Source: Spirochaetaceae bacterium (lineage in GTDB: Bacteria > Spirochaetota > Spirochaetia > Treponematales > Breznakiellaceae). Taken from it: a DNA stretch of 16,326 nucleotides. How positions within the stretch are numbered: the stretch's first letter is position 1; the number at the start of each line of letters is the position of its first letter. Positions 6,584-12,060 of this stretch are shown here, piece after piece. The translations under genes were made by a program, and so were the position numbers. Where the stretch lies: the NCBI GenBank assembly GCA_031258625.1, contig JAIRMO010000144.1, positions 1-16,326 on the forward strand, read 5' to 3'. The notes under the pieces are model-generated. The model was given only the letters and a program-made list of their open reading frames with translations. It had not been told where the DNA came from and made no database searches.

Positions 6584-8546
6584 AAAAAAAGCCGTTGTCG
6601 CGGCAAGACCGGCTTTGCCGGGGAAGAAAGCCCCGGAGCCTAAAAAGCCGGAAACCAAGGCGCCCCCAAAGACGGCGGTGAAGAAAAGCCCGGGAGGGGT
6701 TGTTCCGGCAAAAAGCGGCCGGGGGGAAGGGGTATACGACGAGTCGAAGATCAAAACCCTTTCTTCCCTGGAACATATCCGGCTGCGGACCGGTATGTAC
6801 ATCGGCCGCCTGGGGGACGGTTCCAACCCCGACGACGGGATCTACGTCCTCCTCAAGGAGGTTATTGATAACAGCATCGACGAATTTATCATGGGGAACG
6901 GGACCGCCGTTGAGGTGGAGGTCAAGGACGGCGGTCAGGGCGGGGCGGCCGTGGTCAAAGTCCGGGATTATGGCCGGGGGATCCCCCTGGGAAAACTGGT
7001 GGAATGTGTTTCGGTGATCAACACCGGGGCCAAATACAACGACGACGTGTTCCAGTTCTCCGTGGGCCTCAACGGGGTGGGGACCAAGGCGGTCAACGCC
7101 CTGTCCTCCCACTTCCGGGTGGCGGCCTTCCGGGGCGGTGAGGGGGCGGAAGCGGTTTTTGAGCGGGGGGTCCTCACCAGCAGCCGCATAGGGAAACTCA
7201 AGACCAAACAGAAGGACGGTACCTATGTGGAGTTTACCCCGGACAAGGATATCTTTGGGGATTACCAATTCAACGCCGAATTTATCGAACGGCGGATCCT
7301 CAACTACACCTACCTCAACCGGGGTCTGACCCTGATCTTTAACGGCAAACCCTACCTCTCCAAACGGGGGCTTTTTGATCTTTTGGAAGAAGAAACCGGG
7401 GACGACCGGCTCTATCCCATCGGCTATTACCAGGGGGAACGGATCGAATGCGCCTTTACCCATACCAATAACTACGGGGAGGAGTATTTTTCCTTTGTGA
7501 ACGGCCAATACACCTCCGACGGGGGGACCCACCTTTCCGCCTTTAAGGAGGGGTTTCTCAAGGGGATCCAGACCTTTTTCAAAAAGGATTACCGCAGTGA
7601 GGATATCCGGGAGGGGACCATCGCCACGGTGGCGGTGAAACTCAAAAGCCCGGTTTTTGAAAGCCAGACCAAAAACAAGCTGGGCAATTCGGATATCCGG
7701 ACCTGGATAGTCCAGGAGGTGAAGGAAGCGGTGGAGGACTGGCTCCATAAAAACCCCGAGGCGGCCAAACCCCTGGAACTGAAGATCATCTCCAACGAAA
7801 AACTCAGGACCGAGTTGAACACGGTCAAAAAAGAAGCCCGGGAGGCGGCGAAAAAAATAGCCCTGAAGATCCCCAAACTCAAGGACTGTAAGTACCACCT
7901 GGATGACGGGCTTTTGGGGGAAAATTCGACGATCTTTATCACCGAGGGGGATTCCGCCGCGGGATCCATGGTTTCCAGCAGGGACGTGATGACCCAAGCC
8001 ATATTCAGCCTCCGGGGCAAGATCGAAAATATGTTCGACAAAAAACGGGCGGCGATCTATAAGAACGCGGAACTCTACAATATGATGATGGCCCTGGGGA
8101 TCGAAAACGACGTTTCCGGGCTCCGGTACGCCCGGGTGGTGATCGCCACCGACGCGGACTTTGACGGTTTTCATATCAGGAACCTCCTCCTCACTTTTTT
8201 TCTTTCCTACTTTGAGGAATTGGTTACCGGCGGCCGGGTTTTTATTTTGGAGACCCCCCTGTTCCGGGTACGGACCAAAAAGGAGACCCAGTACTGTTAT
8301 AATGAAAAGGAACGGGACGGGGCGGTAAAAACCCTGGGATCCCAGAGTGAGGTAACCCGGTTTAAGGGCCTGGGGGAGATAAGCCCCAAGGAGTTCGGTC
8401 AGTTTATCGGGGATAATATACGCCTGGTGCCGGTATCGGTGAGTACCCTCAAAGCGGTCCCCCAGGTACTGAGCTTTTACATGGGCAAAAACACCCCCGA
8501 GCGGCGGGAATATATCATGAAGAATCTGATAGACGACGCCGGATAG
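6567..8546 (+). CDS. parE: DNA topoisomerase IV subunit B
   Basis: ATPase subunit of the type IIA topoisomerase that decatenates replicated chromosomes, working with ParC. 659 aa. GHKL ATPase motifs: EVIDNSIDEF (98-107, general-base Glu and Mg-binding Asn), DYGRGIP (134-140), GLNGVGTK lid (167-174) and the QTK lysine loop (367-369). The TOPRIM metal residues are in TEGDSAAGS (459-467) and DADFDG (529-534). The short C-terminus with RFKGLGEI and FYMGKNTPERREYI matches the ParE form known from Bacteroidetes better than GyrB. Residues 1-55 are a Lys/Pro/Ala-rich tail not typical of the family. ATG 6567 has AGAGG four bases upstream and overlaps the preceding gene. parC is not adjacent: the DNA after the stop is a rearranged island. 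The 3' end is duplicated downstream. Confidence 0.92.
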   Translation: MAIKTEKKAVVAARPALPGKKAPEPKKPETKAPPKTAVKKSPGGVVPAKSGRGEGVYDESKIKTLSSLEHIRLRTGMYIGRLGDGSNPDDGIYVLLKEVIDNSIDEFIMGNGTAVEVEVKDGGQGGAAVVKVRDYGRGIPLGKLVECVSVINTGAKYNDDVFQFSVGLNGVGTKAVNALSSHFRVAAFRGGEGAEAVFERGVLTSSRIGKLKTKQKDGTYVEFTPDKDIFGDYQFNAEFIERRILNYTYLNRGLTLIFNGKPYLSKRGLFDLLEEETGDDRLYPIGYYQGERIECAFTHTNNYGEEYFSFVNGQYTSDGGTHLSAFKEGFLKGIQTFFKKDYRSEDIREGTIATVAVKLKSPVFESQTKNKLGNSDIRTWIVQEVKEAVEDWLHKNPEAAKPLELKIISNEKLRTELNTVKKEAREAAKKIALKIPKLKDCKYHLDDGLLGENSTIFITEGDSAAGSMVSSRDVMTQAIFSLRGKIENMFDKKRAAIYKNAELYNMMMALGIENDVSGLRYARVVIATDADFDGFHIRNLLLTFFLSYFEELVTGGRVFILETPLFRVRTKKETQYCYNEKERDGAVKTLGSQSEVTRFKGLGEISPKEFGQFIGDNIRLVPVSVSTLKAVPQVLSFYMGKNTPERREYIMKNLIDDAG

Positions 8547-8614
8547 GGCGGGGGTGTTCACACCCCCGAGCGGCGGGAATATATCATGAAGAATCTGATA
8601 GACGACGCCGGATA
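8491..8614 (+). repeat. 55-bp direct duplication of the parE 3' end
   Basis: Bases 8491-8545 (the last codons of parE) are repeated exactly at 8560-8614, period 69. Copy 1 ends in TAG and copy 2 would end in TAA. The junction creates a perfect hairpin, GGGGGTGT (8550-8557) / ACACCCCC (8560-8567), directly behind the real stop codon. Confidence 0.95.
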
Positions 8615-8624
8615 ACTATGGGGG
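8599..8624 (+). repeat. left boundary repeat of the accessory island
   Basis: A 26-bp segment beginning TAGACGACGCC, the tail of the second parE copy plus following bases. It recurs at 10926-10951 with one mismatch. The two copies bracket about 2.3 kb of accessory genes. Confidence 0.8.
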
Positions 8625-8628
8625 GGGA

Positions 8629-8668
8629 GCGGGGCCGCTTGCTTCGCAAGAGACCCCGCAGGTTTTTT
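8629..8668 (+). terminator. intrinsic terminator after parE
   Basis: GCGGGG (8629-8634) pairs with CCCCGC (8654-8659), with an inner CTTGC / GCAAG stem and a small loop, followed by T6 at 8663-8668. It ends the coiled-coil-parE transcript before the oppositely oriented lipoprotein gene. Confidence 0.75.
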
Positions 8669-8712
8669 GTATGGATCGGGATTCCGGGCGGCGCCCGGGA
8701 CGCGGGTTTTAC

Positions 8713-9375
8713 TTACTGTATCCTCCGGCCCCGTGCGCCCCGTATATCATCGGCGGTTTTCATCTTTATCAGTAAGTAGGGTGGTTCGTTATCCGCTCCC
8801 GCCACATTGGTACCGTTAAAAAAACCGACAACGCCGGCGGTAACATTTATCCACCAGTGTTTAATTCTGGTTATTAGGCCTTCCCCCTGAAACTCCCAGC
8901 TTACGTCATAATACGCCTCTCCATATTGGACGACCGTTTCCGCATCGTCGTCATAATCAAAATGAAATTTACTGGACGAGGCAGTATCATCCTGAACAAA
9001 CCAGAGCCTCACTTCATCGTCCGCTTCAAAGGCGACGCCGATTCGCAATTTTCCTTCTTCGGTGGCGCTATACGGCACCGCAACCGTTTTCGGAACGACA
9101 CCGGGGGTGCTTTTGGAAATCTGAATTGACTGCCTGAATGTCCGGGCAATGCCGCCTGAAACCGTCGCGGCGTTATATTTCGCGTCGCTGTATTCAGGGT
9201 TTAAGGTCAATACGATATTCCGAGAAACATAGTATTGATAATTGGGGATTGACCCCTCCCGCTCAGGCATTTGGTTGGTTATCCGCTTTTGCATTTCCAC
9301 GACCGACGCGCAGCCGGTCATCCCCATGCTGAGTATCATAAGCGTCCCCGCCATACCGAAAAGTTTTCTGCTCAT
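8713..9375 (-). CDS. putative lipoprotein, unknown family
   Basis: 220 aa. It begins MSRKLFGMAG, followed by a hydrophobic stretch and MTGC, giving a lipidated Cys22, so it should be exported and membrane-anchored. The mature part is polar with an acidic patch (FDYDDDAE) and an aromatic C-terminal region (HWWINVTAGVVGFFNG). I do not recognise a domain. ATG 9375 is chosen because AAGGAGG lies six bases upstream; a longer frame to 9435 adds 20 residues that would bury the signal peptide. It follows the small cysteine-rich lipoprotein gene on the same strand, 183 bases downstream, and is probably part of the same accessory island. A role with that neighbour is inference only. Confidence 0.75.
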   Translation of the reverse strand: MSRKLFGMAGTLMILSMGMTGCASVVEMQKRITNQMPEREGSIPNYQYYVSRNIVLTLNPEYSDAKYNAATVSGGIARTFRQSIQISKSTPGVVPKTVAVPYSATEEGKLRIGVAFEADDEVRLWFVQDDTASSSKFHFDYDDDAETVVQYGEAYYDVSWEFQGEGLITRIKHWWINVTAGVVGFFNGTNVAGADNEPPYLLIKMKTADDIRGARGRRIQ

Positions 9376-9514
9376 GTTATTCCTCCTTGGGGGCGCGGCT
9401 GTTCCCTGTCCCCTCTTTTTTATATCCGCCCCCAAGGGCAGGTTCCCCGCCCACAGGCGGGTATCAAAACGCAGGTAACCCTAACGAGTGGTTTCTCTCC
9501 CCCCATGGTACGGG

Positions 9515-9545
9515 CGGTTCCAAAACCAACCGGGTTTTAGAACCG
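9515..9545 (-). terminator. 13-bp-arm inverted repeat 3' of the small lipoprotein gene
   Basis: Arms 9515-9527 and 9533-9545 (CGGTTCCAAAACC against GGTTTTAGAACCG, 12 of 13 pairs) with a 5-nt spacer. It starts 13 bases past the stop of the gene ending at 9559. There is no T-run on the minus strand, so it may be a weak terminator or an mRNA-protecting hairpin that partly uncouples the two lipoprotein genes. Confidence 0.45.
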
Positions 9546-9558
9546 TTTCAGGTACGTA

Positions 9559-9765
9559 TTATTCACAAAGACAACCCGACGTATTACCCCCGACTTGAAC
9601 ACGGCATTCCGACCTGGAGCAGGTATGGACGGTTTCTGCTTTGCCGTCCTTACCCCACGTAGAAACTCCGCATGCCCAATTACATTCCGGTCCGCATCCG
9701 GCCAGCCCGGTTACGATTACCACCCCGATGGCGATAATTTTCAAAAAGCGAGTAAAACTCTTCAT
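9559..9765 (-). CDS. small cysteine-rich lipoprotein
   Basis: 68 aa. It begins MKSFTRFLKI, then a hydrophobic segment and a textbook LAGC lipobox with Cys24. The mature part is only 45 residues but holds six further cysteines (28, 32, 49, 54, 65, 67), enough for three disulfides or a metal site, suggesting a compact knot-like extracytoplasmic peptide. ATG 9765 is supported by GGGAGGA five bases upstream; the open frame continues to 9927 but without a start signal. It is divergent from the XRE regulator, with a palindrome over its promoter, so probably controlled by it. No family recognised. Alternatives include a bacteriocin-like entry-exclusion or immunity lipoprotein; this is speculative. 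Confidence 0.7.
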   Translation of the reverse strand: MKSFTRFLKIIAIGVVIVTGLAGCGPECNWACGVSTWGKDGKAETVHTCSRSECRVQVGGNTSGCLCE

Positions 9766-9890
9766 AAGATCCTCCCTATGAATTACGATTTGGGGCGTTG
9801 CCCCCGTAACATACCCACCCGCAAGGGCGGGGGCCGGTTTTTCCGTAATCCCCTCCAAAAAATTGGAAAGAACCGTAATAAAAAACACCG

Positions 9891-9915
9891 TATTACTTCT
9901 ATACTTGAAGTAATA
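9891..9915. promoter_or_regulatory. palindromic operator, likely for the XRE regulator
   Basis: Perfect 9-bp arms TATTACTTC (9891-9899) and GAAGTAATA (9907-9915) around a 7-nt spacer. The palindrome covers the -10 box and part of the spacer of the minus-strand promoter at 9898-9927 and lies about 75 bases before the regulator gene. That is the classical position for a dimeric helix-turn-helix repressor. Confidence 0.65.
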
Positions 9916-9927
9916 GATGTTTGTCAA
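9898..9927 (-). promoter_or_regulatory. candidate promoter of the lipoprotein genes
   Basis: Minus-strand TTGACA (9927-9922), 18-nt spacer, TATAGA (9903-9898). Transcription would start near 9891 and give a leader of about 125 nt with GC-rich hairpins. The same TTGTCAA palindrome also supplies a -35 box (TTGTCA 9921-9926) reading toward the regulator, with a weak TTCAAT 18 bases on. Confidence 0.5.
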
Positions 9928-9988
9928 TAGCGCCGGGAAAATTGTTCAATAAAAGGAGGTGCGGCGGAAAGGAAGGATTCGGTATCTC

Positions 9989-10309
9989 ATGGAAGAACAG
10001 GAGCTTAAAGACCGTTTAGGTAAAAATATCAAGGTTTTTCGTTCCCTCAGGCAGTTATCCCAGGCCGATTTAGCCGAAAAGGCCGGAATTTCCATAACGT
10101 TTCTGTCAAACATTGAACGGGGCAACAACTTCCCCCTTGCCCGAACCCTTTGCAGCCTTGCCCAAGCCCTTGGTGTGGAGGTGTTTGAACTCTTTAAGGG
10201 TGATTTGGCGCCTTTCGACAGTAAAGCGTTGATAAGCCAACTATCCGGGGACATCACCCGGAAAATGAATGCGGCGGTAGCCGATATTTTTAAGCAGTAT
10301 TTGGGCTAA
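9989..10309 (+). CDS. XRE-family helix-turn-helix transcriptional regulator
   Basis: 106 aa. Residues about 11-68 form a single HTH_3 (Cro/C1) domain: LGKNIKVFRSLRQLSQADLAEKAGIS-type opening (quoted only in part), recognition helix around ITFLSNIERG, and closing ALGVEVFELF. The C-terminal 40 residues are short and helical, possibly for dimerisation. ATG 9989 is chosen to match the family start; the nearest Shine-Dalgarno GGAAGG (9971-9976) is 12 bases away. A perfect AAAGGAGG lies at 9952-9959 with only a GTG fused to it, so the exact start is uncertain. It probably represses itself and the divergent lipoprotein genes through the palindrome at 9891-9915. Small regulators of this form are common in phage, plasmid and restriction-modification modules. 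Confidence 0.85.
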   Translation: MEEQELKDRLGKNIKVFRSLRQLSQADLAEKAGISITFLSNIERGNNFPLARTLCSLAQALGVEVFELFKGDLAPFDSKALISQLSGDITRKMNAAVADIFKQYLG

Positions 10310-10433
10310 TCACTCCGGTCAAAATGACCCGCAACGGTCCGCCCGGGCAGAGGGAAGCCCGCCGGGGAGGCTTTAGGGGGATCGTCCCTCAGTCGACTAT
10401 AGGTCTTCTTAGAACTTATCCCTAAACAACTAA

Positions 10434-10736
10434 AGAGAACCCTCCGATGATTGGACGACCCCTCTGGAACCCCGTAAGGTTCTTGAGGCGATCTTCTATG
10501 TCTTGCGTACCGGAATCCAATGGAAAGCGCTGCCGAAAGAGTTTGGAGCGGCAAGTTCCATACACCGATATTTCCGGTTCTGGTGTGAGCAGGGGTTTTT
10601 CAAGGCGCTCTGGATTTCAGGGCTTGAGGCATATAATGAGGCCAGGGGTATTCAGTGGACATGGTTAAGCGCTGACGGGTGTATGACCAAAGCGCCGCTG
10701 GCTCTGGAAATCGTTGGGAAGAATCCCACTGGGCGG
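10434..10736 (+). pseudogene. IS5-family transposase, N-terminal fragment
   Basis: A frame open from 10434 reads PLEPRKVLEAIFYVLRTGIQW, then KALPKEFGAASSIHRYFRFW and, further on, SADGCMTKAPL and GKNPTG. This is the N-terminal half of an IS5-group transposase, including the first catalytic Asp of the DDE triad (SADG). The match stops at about 10736: the central and C-terminal DDE parts are missing, the natural start region is absent, and I cannot find convincing terminal inverted repeats. Immobile remnant. The stretch 10310-10433 before it, after the XRE gene, holds only short GC-rich inverted repeats and no gene I can support. Confidence 0.8.
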
Positions 10737-10834
10737 TCCTCGATCATGCCCCGGCCTCGGTGGACGAATTTACCAACTCGGACTTTGACACGGCAAGCCC
10801 CTTCACGCTGAAGTTTGACGAGAGCAGGCGGTGA
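10730..10834 (+). pseudogene. orphan 3' coding fragment joined to the transposase remnant
   Basis: Where transposase similarity ends, a different frame (10730-10834) reads WAVLDHAPASVDEF, then SDFDTASPFTLKFDESRR and a TGA, with the GC-ending codons seen in real genes of the window. It looks like the last 34 codons of an unrelated gene joined by a deletion or insertion. I do not recognise it, and chance cannot be excluded. Confidence 0.25.
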
Positions 10835-10925
10835 AGCGCAGCATAATGGGGTACGGGCGCAAACGGCGTATAATAGGTCTGTTTACGCTTCGCCACTAAA
10901 GCGGTTTGGGCTATAGCCGGAACGT

Positions 10926-10951
10926 TAGACGACGCCGAATAACTATGGGGG
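10926..10951 (+). repeat. right boundary repeat of the accessory island
   Basis: Matches 8599-8624 in 25 of 26 positions, i.e. a third partial copy of the parE 3' end. It lies just upstream of the AMMECR1-domain gene, next to a palindrome GGCTATAGCC (10909-10918). It is followed by GGGGGTGTT, which also occurs at the first parE repeat junction (8550-8558). Confidence 0.8.
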
Positions 10952-10955
10952 TGTT

Positions 10956-10997
10956 TTTACCGCCCCGCTCCGGGGGCTAAAACCCCCTGGGGGTAAA
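10956..10997 (+). promoter_or_regulatory. leader hairpin before the AMMECR1-domain gene
   Basis: Outer arms TTTACC (10956-10961) / GGTAAA (10992-10997) enclose GGGGG (10972-10976) / CCCCC (10983-10987) with loop CTAAAA. No T-run follows, so it is more likely a leader structure than a terminator. Confidence 0.3.
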
Positions 10998-11018
10998 CGG
11001 CATAAGGGGGAATTGACG

Positions 11019-11606
11019 ATGAATTTAACCATAACTCCGGAGGAACGGGAAGCGCTTTTGGCCGATGCCCGGGAAACCATTCGCGCCGCCCTGGAGCGGC
11101 GGCCGCCGGAGTATAAACGGAGCGCGGAACTGGCCCGGGCCGTCCGGGAGGGGAAGTCCGCCCTGTCCAAACCCTGCGGGGCCTTTGTTACCCTCCACCA
11201 GGGTAAGGATCTGCGGGGCTGTATCGGCAGGATGATCGCCTCGGAGGTCCTGGAAAAAACGGTTCGGATCATGGCCGGCGAGGCGGCCTGTGGGGATCCC
11301 CGGTTTCCTCCCCTCACCCGGAGCGAACTGGGGGGCTGTACCATTGAGATTTCCGCCCTTTCCCCTCTGGAACGCTGCCCCGGCCCCCGTTCGGTCCAGG
11401 TGGGCCTCCACGGCCTTTACCTGGTTCACCGGGGCAGGTCCGGGGTACTGCTCCCCCAGGTGCCCGTGGAACAGGGCTGGGATTTGGACCAATACCTGGC
11501 CTATATTTGCGTGAAGGCGGGGCTTCCCCCCCATTCCTACGACGAGCCGGGGGCTCAACTCTACACCTTTACCGCGGTGGTTTTTGGGGAGGAACCGGCG
11601 CCCTAG
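11019..11606 (+). CDS. amrA: AMMECR1-domain protein (AmmeMemoRadiSam system protein A)
   Basis: 195 aa, single AMMECR1 domain over nearly the whole length. Signature motifs: GAFVTLHQGKDLRGCIGRM with the near-invariant LRGCIG, GDPRFPPLTRSEL, IEISALSPLERC, and near the end LLPQVPVEQGWD and KAGLPPHSYD. In bacteria this domain usually sits with Memo-like and radical SAM proteins; neither partner is in the window. The biochemical activity of the bacterial family is not something I can state from sequence. ATG 11019 has AAGGGGG (11004-11010) eight bases upstream; a TTG two codons earlier is less likely. It lies just outside the right boundary of the accessory island and converges on queD. Cytoplasmic; no signal peptide. 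Confidence 0.88.
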   Translation: MNLTITPEEREALLADARETIRAALERRPPEYKRSAELARAVREGKSALSKPCGAFVTLHQGKDLRGCIGRMIASEVLEKTVRIMAGEAACGDPRFPPLTRSELGGCTIEISALSPLERCPGPRSVQVGLHGLYLVHRGRSGVLLPQVPVEQGWDLDQYLAYICVKAGLPPHSYDEPGAQLYTFTAVVFGEEPAP

Positions 11607-11628
11607 CCTGCCGGCCCTAGCCTGCCGG
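11601..11628 (+). repeat. tandem 14-bp duplication over the stop codon
   Basis: CCCTAGCCTGCCGG occurs twice back to back (11601-11614 and 11615-11628). The first copy contains the TAG stop of the AMMECR1-domain gene. The GC-rich unit can also fold locally. It fills most of the short gap between the two converging genes. Confidence 0.9.
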
Positions 11629-11648
11629 CGGGGGAGATGTCCGCGGGA

Positions 11649-12056
11649 TTAGCCGGTCCGCTCGTACCGGGCCATGCTGGTGGGGGTTTCGTACACATCC
11701 ACCGCCCAAAGCAAGCGGGGGTCCACCGCAACTTCCGGCAAAAGCTCCTCAAGGTTTTGGAAAATATACCGGGCAATCCGTTCGGCGCTGGGATCGTTTT
11801 TAAACTCCGGCCGGTCGTTGAGGTTGGTATGATCCAGGCCGGCGATAAGCTCCCGAAGTTTTTGTTTGAGTACCCCAAAATCAACGAGCATTCCCCCCTC
11901 GTCCAGCTCCGGGCCCCGAACCCAGACCCGGACCCGGTAATTATGGCCGTGGAGGTTTTCGCATTTACCGTGATAGTGGCTTAAAAAATGGGCCGCCGCG
12001 AAATCGGCTTCCACCCGGACGGAAAACATGGGATCAGCATATCTTTTTGAGGCCAT
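11649..12056 (-). CDS. queD: 6-carboxy-tetrahydropterin synthase / 6-pyruvoyl-tetrahydropterin synthase family (QueD)
   Basis: 135 aa. Zinc ligands His23 (AAHFL), His36 and His38 (LHGHNY); catalytic Cys32 (GKCENLHGH), the Asp75-His76 pair (LDHTNLND) and pterin-binding Glu123 (VYETPT) are all present, so it should be active. QueD converts dihydroneopterin triphosphate to 6-carboxy-tetrahydropterin in queuosine synthesis. PTPS activity is the alternative; the CxxxHGH spacing favours the QueD group. The ATG at 12056 sits four bases after the murE stop, suggesting translational coupling. An internal ATG at 12029 (MFSVRVEADF) would give the family's usual N-terminus and is a fair alternative, since neither has a strong Shine-Dalgarno. 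No queC, queE or queF nearby. Confidence 0.88.
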   Translation of the reverse strand: MASKRYADPMFSVRVEADFAAAHFLSHYHGKCENLHGHNYRVRVWVRGPELDEGGMLVDFGVLKQKLRELIAGLDHTNLNDRPEFKNDPSAERIARYIFQNLEELLPEVAVDPRLLWAVDVYETPTSMARYERTG

Positions 12057-12060
12057 GGGG

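Noticed and set aside
6312..8561. A 749-codon open frame on the minus strand opposite parE
   Set aside because: It mirrors the biased codons of a clearly conserved parE on the other strand, has a Pro/Gly/Phe-rich sequence with no recognisable domain, and runs through the upstream gene as well. Long antisense frames are expected in DNA with G/C-ending codons.
8560..8614. The second parE 3' copy as a separate small gene
   Set aside because: It has no start or ribosome binding site and is an exact duplicate of the parE end.
8684..8698. CCGGGCG/CGCCCGG inverted repeat as a terminator for the 8713-9375 gene
   Set aside because: Arms are separated by a single base and no T-run follows on the minus strand, so it is probably only a by-product of GC-rich sequence.
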